Shown here piece after piece: positions 15,158 to 22,730 of a stretch of 34,127 nucleotides of DNA. The position numbers and the translations under genes were made by a program. Source of the DNA: Pseudomonadota bacterium (GTDB taxonomy: Bacteria > Myxococcota_A > UBA796 > SXON01); contig JAUXTN010000188.1 in the NCBI GenBank assembly GCA_030684355.1, positions 1 to 34,127 of the forward strand, given 5' to 3'. Positions within the stretch are counted from its first letter, which is position 1; every line of letters begins with the position of its first letter. The notes under the pieces were generated by a model, which was not told where the DNA came from, did no database searches, and saw nothing but the letters and a program-made list of their open reading frames with translations.

Positions 15158-16654
15158 ATGCCCTTCTGGACTCCCAAGCCGACCTCCCGGTCGAACTCCC
15201 GGCGTGGCGTGAGCCGCGCAGCGTTCCTGATCGGCGTCGCGGTGCTCGCGGCGTTGGCTGCCGCGGGGGCCGCCGCGTTGCTCGTGAACATCCAGGAGCG
15301 GAAACAGGAGGCGCGGAGCCCCTTCTTTCGTGTCGTGGAGCTGACCGACGAGACCGAGGACCCCGCGGTCTGGGGGAAGAACTTCCCGCTCCAGTACGAC
15401 GGCTACCTGCGCACGGTCGACCAGGTGCGCACGCGGTACGGCGGCAGCGAGGCCGTGCCGCGCACGCCGACGAACGCGGACCCGCGCTCGATCGTGGCTC
15501 AGTCCCGGCTCGAGGAGGACCCCCGCCTGAAGACGATGTGGGCCGGCTACGCCTTCGCGGTGGACTTCCGCGAGGAGCGCGGCCACGCCTACATGCTGGA
15601 GGATCAGACCTTCACCGAGCGGCAGCACGTCTCGCGCCAGCCCGGCACGTGCATCCATTGCCACGCCTCCGTGTACGTGCCGTACAAGGAGGCCGGCGAC
15701 GGCGATCTCATCAAGGGCTTCGAGGTCATGAACCAGATGCCGTACGCGGAGGCGCGGACCCACGTGACCTACCCCGTGGCGTGCATCGACTGTCACGACC
15801 CGGAGACCATGGCGCTCCGTGTCACCCGCCCGGGCTTCCTCGAGGGGATCCGGGCCTACAAGGCGAGCCAGGGGGTCGCCGATTACGACCCCAACACGAT
15901 GGCGACGCGCCAGGAGATGCGGTCGTTCGTGTGCGGGCAGTGTCACGTCGAGTACTACTTCGCGGGTGACGAGAAGCGGCTCACCTACCCCTGGGACAAC
16001 GGGCTGAAGGCCGACGAGATCGCCGCCTACTACGACGAGAAGGGGTACAAGGACTTCGTCCACGCGGAGACGGGGACCGCCGCGCTCAAGGCCCAACACC
16101 CCGAGTTCGAGATGTGGAACCAGGGCATCCACGCCCGCTCCGGCGTGGCGTGCGCCGACTGCCACATGCCGTACGAGCGCGTGGGGGCCCTGAAGATCAG
16201 CGACCATCACGTGCAGAGCCCGATGCTCAACATCAACAATGCCTGCCAGACGTGCCACAACTTCCCGGAGGAGGAGCTCCGCGCACGCGTCGACACGATC
16301 CAAACCCGCACCGTCGAGATGCGCGACCGCGCGATGGACGCGCTCGTAGCGCTCATCGGCGATCTGAAGGCGGCGCGGGACGCCGGGCGGACCGACGAAG
16401 AGCTCGCCACCGCGCGGCAGCTCCAGCGTCGCGCCCAGTTCCTGCTCGACTTCGTAGAGTCGGAGAACAGCAACGGGTTTCACGCGCCCCAGGAGGCGGC
16501 GCGGCTGCTGACGCAGTCCGTCGACTACGCGCGCCAGGGGCAGCTCGCCGTGCGCGACCCCGCTTACGTGCCGCGTTGGGACGTGTCGCCCACCGCACCG
16601 GCCGGCGAGCCTTCCGCCACACCGGGGCCCGCCCCGACGCCTTCGGCACACTGA
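15158..16654 (+). CDS. nrfA: Cytochrome c nitrite reductase catalytic subunit NrfA, CXXCH-type haem 1
   Basis: Pentahaem enzyme that reduces nitrite to ammonium with six electrons on the outer face of the inner membrane, docked to NrfH. The 498 residues have an N-terminal helix (about 21-43) as signal or anchor and five haem motifs: CIHCH (165-169), CIDCH (209-213), CGQCH (259-263), CADCH (332-336) and CQTCH (363-367). Around them are NrfA hallmarks: CGQCHVEYYF with the catalytic Tyr (266), KAQHPE (311-316) for the calcium site, and GIH with the catalytic His (325). In classical NrfA the first motif is CXXCK; here it is CXXCH, a variant known in some lineages. This would remove the need for the special NrfEFG-type lyase, and none is seen nearby. 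The C-terminal Pro/Ala tail is unusual. Confidence 0.95.
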   Translation: MPFWTPKPTSRSNSRRGVSRAAFLIGVAVLAALAAAGAAALLVNIQERKQEARSPFFRVVELTDETEDPAVWGKNFPLQYDGYLRTVDQVRTRYGGSEAVPRTPTNADPRSIVAQSRLEEDPRLKTMWAGYAFAVDFREERGHAYMLEDQTFTERQHVSRQPGTCIHCHASVYVPYKEAGDGDLIKGFEVMNQMPYAEARTHVTYPVACIDCHDPETMALRVTRPGFLEGIRAYKASQGVADYDPNTMATRQEMRSFVCGQCHVEYYFAGDEKRLTYPWDNGLKADEIAAYYDEKGYKDFVHAETGTAALKAQHPEFEMWNQGIHARSGVACADCHMPYERVGALKISDHHVQSPMLNINNACQTCHNFPEEELRARVDTIQTRTVEMRDRAMDALVALIGDLKAARDAGRTDEELATARQLQRRAQFLLDFVESENSNGFHAPQEAARLLTQSVDYARQGQLAVRDPAYVPRWDVSPTAPAGEPSATPGPAPTPSAH

Positions 16655-16682
16655 CGGCGGAGTGGGCGCGAGCGGGCTCCTC

Positions 16683-16700
16683 CGGCCCTCGCCGGGGCCG
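16683..16700 (+). terminator. GC hairpin after nrfA
   Basis: CGGCCC (16683-16688) and GGGCCG (16695-16700) form a perfect 6-bp stem with loop TCGCCG, about 28 bases after the nrfA stop. No T-tract follows. It is a candidate end for the nrfHA transcript, before the separately expressed SWIB gene. Confidence 0.4.
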
Positions 16701-16728
16701 CCCCGCGGATCAGGCCGGTACGCCCCGT

Positions 16729-16744
16729 CTTCGCTTAAGTGAAG
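16729..16744. promoter_or_regulatory. 16-bp imperfect palindrome upstream of the SWIB gene
   Basis: CTTCGCTTAAGTGAAG is a palindrome with one G/T pair in each half (positions 5 and 12). It lies 53 bases before the SWIB start, in an AT-richer patch than its surroundings. It could be an operator, or a G.U-paired RNA hairpin. There is no direct evidence of function. Confidence 0.3.
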
Positions 16745-16797
16745 CTCGAGGCTCGCCGTTTGCCCTCCTCATACCTATCTCCTCTCCGGGAGGTGCC

Positions 16798-17226
16798 ATG
16801 GCGAACGAACGGACCGTCGGTGGAAAGGGCAAGGACAAGGGCGAGGGCGGAAGCGCCGAGAAGGCCCCCACGGCGGCGAAGGGCGCGACGAGCACGAAGG
16901 CCGCGACAGGCACGAAGGCGGCGACAGGCACGAAGGCCTCGACGAAGGCCACGAAGGCCACGAAGGCCGACGACGCGCCCGTGCGGGGCGGGCTCGCCCA
17001 GACGGTGACGCCCGATGCCGCGCTCGCGCAGGTCATCGGCGGCGATCCCGCGACGCGGGCCGAGATCACCAAGCGGATCTGGGAGTACGTCCGCAAGAAC
17101 GCGCTCCAGGACAAGGCCGACGGGCGGGTCATCCACGCCGACGCCCGCCTCAAGCCCGTGTTCGGGGGCAAGGAGCAGGTGACGATGTTCGAGATGACGA
17201 AGCTGGTGAACCAGCACGTCGCGTAG
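16798..17226 (+). CDS. SWIB/MDM2-domain protein with Lys/Ala/Thr-rich tail
   Basis: A 142-residue protein started by the ATG at 16798, with GGGAGGT four bases upstream, the best ribosome site in the window. Residues about 1-65 are low complexity and strongly basic, with repeats of the type TKAATGTKAATGTKAS and TKATKATKA, resembling the tails of bacterial histone H1-like proteins. Residues about 68-142 are a SWIB domain: TPDAALAQVIGG, then ITKRIWEYVRKNALQD, then DARLKPVFGGKEQVTMFEM. SWIB domains are typical of eukaryotic chromatin remodellers but also occur in bacteria, often near or fused to topoisomerases. The likely site is the nucleoid, where the tail would bind DNA and the SWIB domain a protein partner; this is inference. 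The gene stands alone. Confidence 0.9.
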   Translation: MANERTVGGKGKDKGEGGSAEKAPTAAKGATSTKAATGTKAATGTKASTKATKATKADDAPVRGGLAQTVTPDAALAQVIGGDPATRAEITKRIWEYVRKNALQDKADGRVIHADARLKPVFGGKEQVTMFEMTKLVNQHVA

Positions 17227-17352
17227 GCGGCCGGCCGGGCGTGAGAGGGGGCGGGCGAGGTCGAGCGCCGTCCCCGCCTCGCGACGTCCGGGTGAAGCAC
17301 CTCGGGGACGCGAGACGAGCCGCTTCAGCGGGCGCACCCGGTGCTCCGCGTG

Positions 17353-17358
17353 TATCAT
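17353..17358 (+). promoter_or_regulatory. Candidate -10 element before the small lipoprotein gene
   Basis: TATCAT matches the -10 consensus at five of six positions and is preceded directly by TG. It ends five bases before the ATG at 17364, which has no Shine-Dalgarno. I saw no good -35 at 16-18 bp. The arrangement resembles that before nrfH and could give a leaderless message. Confidence 0.3.
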
Positions 17359-17363
17359 GCCCC

Positions 17364-18128
17364 ATGATCCTCCCCTTCCTCCTCGCGTGCTCGATCCTCT
17401 CCCCCGATGACACCGGGGGCAGCTACGTCGACGAGCCCGAGATCGCCGGGCCCGAAGGGCTCTGGGCGCTGGTCCACCCGACCACCCCGGCCGCGCGCGG
17501 GAGCGGCATCTACCTGGTGGACACGACCCTCGGGTCCTCCACCGGCCCGCTCGTGCTCCCAGCGGTCCTCACCTCCCCCCACGCGCTCTTCGACGACGGC
17601 GACGGCCTGCTCGTCGGCGGCTTCGTCGACGATGGGACCGAGTCGCCCGACGTCCCCGATTCCGTGTTCCGCCTCGACTACGACGGCACGGAGGTCACCT
17701 CCTACACGCAGCCGAGCACCGAGGGCATCACGGCGGTAGATGGGACGGTGTATGTCGCCGAGCCTTCGGCGCTGGTCCACCTCCTGACCCCGGAGTGGAG
17801 CCCGGTGACGAGCATCGAGGTCGAGAGCGTCGTCCAGGACGTCGCGATCGACGGGCGCACGCTCTACGTCCTCTCGAACGATGACCGGGACTCGATCCGC
17901 GCCTACGACCTGGACGACCCCACCGCCCCGCCGAGCTTCGCGACCGAGCAGGCGACGTTCAACAACATGGGCTACGCGATGATGTTCTGGGACGGCCACC
18001 TCGTCGTCGCCGACCAGGACGACGGGGGTAACTTCCTCCGCCACATCGACGTCTCGACGGGGGAGTCGTTGGGGATCACGCGGATCGCGTTGGGTGGGTG
18101 GATCACGGCGATCTCCGTCGAGGAGTGA
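17364..18128 (+). CDS. Lipoprotein, probable beta-propeller-like, unknown function
   Basis: A 254-residue protein with a very short lipoprotein signal, MILPFLLAC, and Cys9 as anchor, followed by SILSPDDTGG. The body has repeating strands typical of propellers: SGIYLVDTTLG, DSVFRLDYDGTEV, TAVDGTVYVAEPSALVHL, AIDGRTLYVLSNDDRDSI, WDGHLVVADQDD and FLRHIDVSTGESLG. Each pairs a short turn with a hydrophobic strand, at intervals of about 40 residues. It may bind a ligand or act as a scaffold on the outer membrane. No enzyme motif is visible. It converges on the next gene with only four bases between the two stop codons. Confidence 0.75.
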   Translation: MILPFLLACSILSPDDTGGSYVDEPEIAGPEGLWALVHPTTPAARGSGIYLVDTTLGSSTGPLVLPAVLTSPHALFDDGDGLLVGGFVDDGTESPDVPDSVFRLDYDGTEVTSYTQPSTEGITAVDGTVYVAEPSALVHLLTPEWSPVTSIEVESVVQDVAIDGRTLYVLSNDDRDSIRAYDLDDPTAPPSFATEQATFNNMGYAMMFWDGHLVVADQDDGGNFLRHIDVSTGESLGITRIALGGWITAISVEE

Positions 18129-18132
18129 CCGC

Positions 18133-20511
18133 CTACCAACGCTGGAAGCGCAAACCGACCATCGCGACCAGCGGACGGTCCACGCTCGTCGATGACAGGG
18201 CGTACGCCCCACGCGCCCGGGCCTCGAGCGTCATGCCGGCGCCCGCCACCGACCCGAGGAACATCCACCCACGCGCCTCCCCTTCGAGCGCGTGGTCGAG
18301 TCGCCCACGGGTGTCGAGCGAGGGGATCCACCCCGCGGTCGCGGCCACCCCGATGTGGGGGCCACCGAGCGTATGCGCGACGGCCTCCACCCGCACCGGC
18401 GTCGTGAGGTCGGAGTAGCTCTCCCCTCCCCCCCACGAGAACACCGTCCCAACTGTCACGCCCCCGGTGAGGTCCAACGTGTTGGGCCCCGTCCCCGCCA
18501 GCGCCAGGACCCCCTCGAGGCCCGCCCACTCGACCCGCGCGCGACGGGCGGCCGTGTGCAGCTCGGCGCCCAGGAGGGAGAAGCCCCGCCCAAGCCCCGG
18601 CCCCGGCAAGATTGGATCTGGCACGTAGCGGAGGCGGAGCAGGCGCTGGCGCGCGTAGAGGTCGACGTGGTCCTCGACACGACCGATGGCGACCTCTCCC
18701 GAGAGGAAGGCCGCGTCGACCCCGCGCGCGGGGGAGAATGCGCGCGGCGCACTCCGGACCAGGTCGAGGCCATCGCGACGCACGTACAGCATCGGCACCC
18801 CGGGAGTCCCCGTCTCGTGGACCCAGGCGACCCCCGCGCCATAGGGATCGTAGGGGGTGCGGCCCGCGGCGCCCTCCGCCCCGGGACCGTCACCCAAGGA
18901 AGCGCCCAACTCGGCGTCGAGTTCGGCGTCGATCGCGGCGAGCGTGGCCAGCGGCAGGTGACCACGCAAGGACTGGCGAGCGGCGAGGTAGCCCGGCATC
19001 GGCTCGTTCGTGCGCAGGCGGGCGTCGGCCTCCAGCGACGCCGAGAGCGAAAGCACCCGCGCGAGCTCGGACCAGCATGTGCCGTCGTCACGGGCGGTGG
19101 CACGGGCGAGCATGTCGGCGTAGGCGACATCGCGCCGGGAGGCGGACCCGGCGTTTGCGCCAGGGACAGGGGCACCACAGAGGGTGCGGAGCGCGGCGGT
19201 GCGGGCGTCGCGGGCGAGCCGCGCGCGGGTGACGGGTGCGAGGTCGCGCGCGGGGTCGGGCGGCACGCGGGTGAGGCGGCCGCGACGGGCGAGCTGGGCA
19301 AGGACGAGGTCGGGTGGCACCACCGCGGGGGTGTGCAGCGGGCGGGCCTCGACCGCGTTTGCGAGCTCGACGATGAGCGCGCTGCAGTTGCGTTGGAAGA
19401 AGAAGTACGGGCGGTGCCAATGCAGGACGAGGTCGTCGAGCCGCGCGATCAGCCGCGCCTTCTCGGGGTCCGTCAGGTTCCAACGCAGGCGCACCACGTC
19501 GCGGTTCTCGTCTGCCACGTAATGGAGCAGCGTCGTGGGCTCGGGCGCTGACTGCACCCGCGCGGGGAACCCTCCCGCGATGCCCATGATCGCGTAGGCG
19601 GGCGTGCCCGACACCAGACCGCCCGGATCGGCGAGCATCGCCCAGGTCTCGCGCGTGTCGGCGCCGTCACGCTGGAACGAGAGCAACAAGTGCCCGCCCA
19701 CCGCGGCGGCGCTCGACATCGTCGGGGTGGCCCAGAGGATCTCGACGTCGCCGACCTGATCGGGCGCCAGGCCAACATCCGCGGGGGTTGCACAGCGCAC
19801 CTCGGGCGCCGGGTCGGGATGCGGACCCAGGCGCTCTGCGAAGAAGCGGAACTTGGTCGGGAACCGGCAACGGGGGTGGTCGTCCGCGCCGGTGGGGCCG
19901 ACCGGTGGTGGCAGGAAATAGACCTCCGCGAAGGTGGCCAGATCCTCGGCGGGCGAACGAGCGCCGTAGGGCGCGGCAAACTCGCCGGTCGAGGCGAGCG
20001 GGAGGGGTCCCGGGAGCCGCGTGAGCCAGGACCAGCCGCTGATGCCGCGCCAGTCGCGCTTGCGGGACCAGCCGCGCCGCCGGTCGACCAGGTGGGTGAG
20101 CTCGTGCACGACCGCGCGTTGGGCGAGGGTGTCGGCCGCCCGCGCAAGCGTGGCTTCGTCCGCACCGACCGCGGCCACGCCACCGAGCGTGCGCAGCCTC
20201 TCCGCGAGCCCCTCGACGTAGAGGGTGACACGCGCGCTGCCCCAATCGAGGCGGGCGAGCGTGTGCGGGGCGTCGGACCGGGCCTCACCCGATGGGGTGA
20301 GCCGGAAGTGCACGACGCGACCGGGCTGCCGGTATTCCTCGGGCAAGAGGGCTGGAAGCGTCCCGATGGAGCGGGCCAGCTCGGCCGGCCAGGTGCCGTC
20401 GAGCCGCCAGGTCGTCCCGGAGACCACGGTGTCCGTCACGGGGCCGTCCCCCAGGGGGGCGACCTCGTCCCCGACGGCCGCCGCGAACGCCGCCGCGATG
20501 AGCAACCACAT
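18133..20511 (-). CDS. HExxH peptidase-like / DUF4105 (Lnb-like) / beta-barrel fusion protein
   Basis: A 792-residue exported protein (signal MWLLIAAAFAAAVG). Region 1 (about 30-230) holds a gluzincin-type zinc motif, VVHELTHLVD (H136, E137, H140), and downstream SPAEDLATFAEVY, whose Glu could be the third ligand. Region 2 (about 255-400) resembles DUF4105/Lnb N-terminal periplasmic domains: GGHLLLSF (H274), GIAGGFPARVQ, and YFFFQRNCSALIVEL with C376, which would suit a papain-like Cys-His pair. Region 3 (about 570-792) has alternating strands and ends in a terminal aromatic (GLRFQRW), as outer-membrane barrels do. The ATG at 20511 is 12 bp after the previous gene, so they form an operon. Domain calls come from motifs, not from a search. 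Confidence 0.7.
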   Translation of the reverse strand: MWLLIAAAFAAAVGDEVAPLGDGPVTDTVVSGTTWRLDGTWPAELARSIGTLPALLPEEYRQPGRVVHFRLTPSGEARSDAPHTLARLDWGSARVTLYVEGLAERLRTLGGVAAVGADEATLARAADTLAQRAVVHELTHLVDRRRGWSRKRDWRGISGWSWLTRLPGPLPLASTGEFAAPYGARSPAEDLATFAEVYFLPPPVGPTGADDHPRCRFPTKFRFFAERLGPHPDPAPEVRCATPADVGLAPDQVGDVEILWATPTMSSAAAVGGHLLLSFQRDGADTRETWAMLADPGGLVSGTPAYAIMGIAGGFPARVQSAPEPTTLLHYVADENRDVVRLRWNLTDPEKARLIARLDDLVLHWHRPYFFFQRNCSALIVELANAVEARPLHTPAVVPPDLVLAQLARRGRLTRVPPDPARDLAPVTRARLARDARTAALRTLCGAPVPGANAGSASRRDVAYADMLARATARDDGTCWSELARVLSLSASLEADARLRTNEPMPGYLAARQSLRGHLPLATLAAIDAELDAELGASLGDGPGAEGAAGRTPYDPYGAGVAWVHETGTPGVPMLYVRRDGLDLVRSAPRAFSPARGVDAAFLSGEVAIGRVEDHVDLYARQRLLRLRYVPDPILPGPGLGRGFSLLGAELHTAARRARVEWAGLEGVLALAGTGPNTLDLTGGVTVGTVFSWGGGESYSDLTTPVRVEAVAHTLGGPHIGVAATAGWIPSLDTRGRLDHALEGEARGWMFLGSVAGAGMTLEARARGAYALSSTSVDRPLVAMVGLRFQRW

Positions 20512-20523
20512 CGGCGTCGTGGA

Positions 20524-21321
20524 TTACGGGCGGGCCGCGTCCGCGGCCCCGATCGCCAACTGGATCCGCGCTTCGAGGCCGTCTCCGTGCTGGTCCACCA
20601 CGCGGTCGAGCATCGTATCGAGCGTGTGGTCCGCGTTGGTCGCGAGCGCGGCGCGCGCCGAGATGACCGCACCAGGGACCGCCTCCGCCGCGAGCACGCG
20701 GTCGAGCTCCGCGGCCACGATGGGGGCGATGGCGTCGACGGAGACACCGGCGAGCTCGGCCAATTGCTGGTGCCGCGGGCCGAGCGCGCCACCCGAGCGC
20801 TCGGTGTGCAGCTCGAAGACCACGTTCTGGGCGATGGTGTCGGACACCCGCGCCTTCTGCCCGAGATCGGCGAGCAGTTGGTCCGCGAAGGCGCGCGCGT
20901 CCGCATCCGACCGCAGGGGTTGACGGGCCTGGACGGCGCGGACGGAGGCGAGCACCTCCTGGCGCGGCACGCCGAACGCGGCGCCGAGCGCATCCGTCAG
21001 CGGCCCACCGCCCGCGATGGCTTCGCGCTCGACGGTCTCGACCTTGTCGTAGGTGGCGAGCAGCAGCAGCGTGAGGACCGCCAGGCTGGAAGACGCGGCG
21101 CCGGACACCGCCAGCCCGACGATCATGAAGATCTTGCCCCGCTTCTTCACGCTCGCGTTCTTCCCGGTCGACATCATCACGATGCCGGCCGTCGCGAGCC
21201 CGGCTCCCCCGATGGATACGACGGTGCTCGCGATGTCCGCGGCGCGGGCGGGGGTCGGCGCGACGACGGAGGAGAGGAGGCAAGCGCTCAGGGCGGCGGC
21301 GACAGCGGTGCGGGCGTACAT
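20524..21321 (-). CDS. Exported protein with internal membrane segments, unknown function
   Basis: A 265-residue protein that I do not recognise. The ATG at 21321 gives a good signal peptide ending in ARA-AD (about residue 27). Longer in-frame starts run through Arg/Pro-rich non-coding-like sequence. Two hydrophobic segments follow, at about 33-50 (VVSIGGAGLATAGIVMM) and 65-90 (IFMIVGLAVSGAASSSLAVLTLLLLAT), separated by a basic KNASVKKRGK turn. The remaining ~170 residues are mostly helical and soluble and end in an acidic Ala-rich region. It is the first gene of a two-gene unit with the metalloprotease/DUF4105 fusion 12 bp downstream, so it may be that protein's membrane partner. Confidence 0.7.
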   Translation of the reverse strand: MYARTAVAAALSACLLSSVVAPTPARAADIASTVVSIGGAGLATAGIVMMSTGKNASVKKRGKIFMIVGLAVSGAASSSLAVLTLLLLATYDKVETVEREAIAGGGPLTDALGAAFGVPRQEVLASVRAVQARQPLRSDADARAFADQLLADLGQKARVSDTIAQNVVFELHTERSGGALGPRHQQLAELAGVSVDAIAPIVAAELDRVLAAEAVPGAVISARAALATNADHTLDTMLDRVVDQHGDGLEARIQLAIGAADAARP

Positions 21322-21365
21322 TGGCGGTTCCGTTGGGGAGCGGAGGCTACCGCAGTTTCGACCGC

Positions 21366-21431
21366 GGCGGGTGAGGGCGACGGGTGACGGAGGCGGGCGC
21401 GGCGGGTGACAGAGGCGGGTGAGGGCGACGG
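21366..21431. repeat. 18-bp direct repeats in a divergent promoter region
   Basis: GGCGGGTGAGGGCGACGG occurs at 21366-21383 and again at 21414-21431 (period 48 bp), with further partial GGCGGGTGA copies between. They lie between the divergent genes starting at 21321 (-) and 21474 (+), where regulator sites would be expected. The sequence is simple and GC-rich, so it may be a decaying minisatellite. Confidence 0.75.
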
Positions 21432-21473
21432 TCGCGGACCGCGCCCCGGTGCCTACATCTCCGCGGGGGGCCG

Positions 21474-22607
21474 ATGGCGGGTTGGCTTGGGGGCATCGTC
21501 TCGTGCGTGGACCCAGGGAGCACGCTCCCCGGGGGCGCCGCGGTCGGATCGAACCCAACCGAGCTGTTTGCCGAGGGGCAGGTGCACGAGATCGCCCTCA
21601 CCCTCACGGACGCGGCGCGCCGCTCGCTCGAGGATGACCCGGGGGTCGAGGTAGAGGCCCTCCTGGCATGGCGATCGGTCGAGTACCCCGTCGGCGTGGC
21701 CATCAAGGGGAGCGCCTCCTTCCGCCCGATCGACGAGAAGCCATCCTTCAAGATCGACGTCCACGCGGTCGACCCCGACCTCCGCCTCGACGGGCACAAG
21801 CGCGTGACCCTCAACAACATGGTGCAGGACCCGACGATGATGCGGGAGCACGCCTACTATGGGCTGGCGGCCGCGCTCGGCGTCGCGGCTCCGCGACACG
21901 GGTACGCGCGGGTGACCGTCAACGGCGCCGACTACGGGCTCTACGGGCTCGTGGAGACGATGGACGGCCAGCTCCTGAAACGCCTCTACCCGGACGACCC
22001 CGACGGCAACCTCTACGAGTCGAGCGGCGCCGACTTCACGGGGGAGCGCGATTGGTTCGAGTTGGAGGTGGACGGCGGCCAGGTCCCCGTCGATCTCGAC
22101 ATCCAGGCGCTCGTCGCCGCGCTCGATGCCGCGTACGACGCCGACTTCATGGCCGTCCTCGAGAGCCGCTTCGAGACCAGCGCCCTCCTCCGCTACCTGG
22201 CCCTCGACATGATGGCGGGCAACGACGACGGCTACGTCTACAACCACAACAACTACCAGGCCTACCACCCGGCCGTGGCGGACCGCTGGGTGCTCCTCCC
22301 CTGGGGCACCGACCGCTCGTTCACGGAGGAGGTGTCGCCCTACGGCGGTCGTGACACACCCGTCGCGGGGACGTTGGCGCGGCGGTGTTGGGGAGACGAC
22401 GCCTGCAGCCAGGAGCTGCTGGGTCACCTCCGCGAGGTGGTCGACGTCTGGGAGACCGGCGCCCTCGCGGAGAGCCTCGCCGCCACGTGGGGGCGCATCG
22501 GGGACGCCTGCGAGGCCGATCCGCGGCGGGAGTCCGCGTGCGCGCCCGACGACATCCTGACGTACGTGGAGCGCCGCGCCGCCTACGTCCGGGAGCGGAT
22601 CGACTGA
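21474..22607 (+). CDS. CotH-like atypical protein kinase, possible lipoprotein
   Basis: A 377-residue protein of the CotH kinase family, secreted kinases first known from spore coats. Family features are visible: VGVAIKGSASFRP and KPSFKIDV (about 75-95) for the nucleotide region, HKRVTLNNMVQDPTMMREH (about 110-130), GYARVTVNGADYGLYGLVE, then ALDMMAGNDDGYVYNHNNY (about 240-260) and LLPWGTDRSF (about 275-285), which carry the likely catalytic and metal-binding Asp residues. The start gives MAGWLGGIVSC, a short hydrophobic stretch ending in a weak lipobox (IVSC, Cys11); it lacks a basic N-region, so lipidation is uncertain. A GGGGGG lies three bases upstream of the ATG. The substrate is unknown. 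Confidence 0.85.
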   Translation: MAGWLGGIVSCVDPGSTLPGGAAVGSNPTELFAEGQVHEIALTLTDAARRSLEDDPGVEVEALLAWRSVEYPVGVAIKGSASFRPIDEKPSFKIDVHAVDPDLRLDGHKRVTLNNMVQDPTMMREHAYYGLAAALGVAAPRHGYARVTVNGADYGLYGLVETMDGQLLKRLYPDDPDGNLYESSGADFTGERDWFELEVDGGQVPVDLDIQALVAALDAAYDADFMAVLESRFETSALLRYLALDMMAGNDDGYVYNHNNYQAYHPAVADRWVLLPWGTDRSFTEEVSPYGGRDTPVAGTLARRCWGDDACSQELLGHLREVVDVWETGALAESLAATWGRIGDACEADPRRESACAPDDILTYVERRAAYVRERID

Positions 22608-22730
22608 TACGGGTCCGACAGCGCTGACCGCGCGCCCGGCAGGATGCACGCGGCCGCCATCAATCCGAAGCACAGCTTTGACGGGCCGATCTTCACGCCT
22701 CCGGTGTCTAGACTCGGGAGAGGCGGAACG

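Noticed and set aside
15158..16654. NrfA as an octahaem or other multihaem cytochrome
   Set aside because: There are exactly five haem motifs, and the NrfA hallmarks CGQCHVEYYF, KAQHPE and GIH are in the right order.
22644..22730. ATG at 22644 as the start of the histidine kinase
   Set aside because: It has AGG directly against the ATG and adds 29 residues of poor character. The GTG at 22731 has GGGAGAGGCGGAAC upstream and begins just before the membrane domain. The ATG is not excluded.
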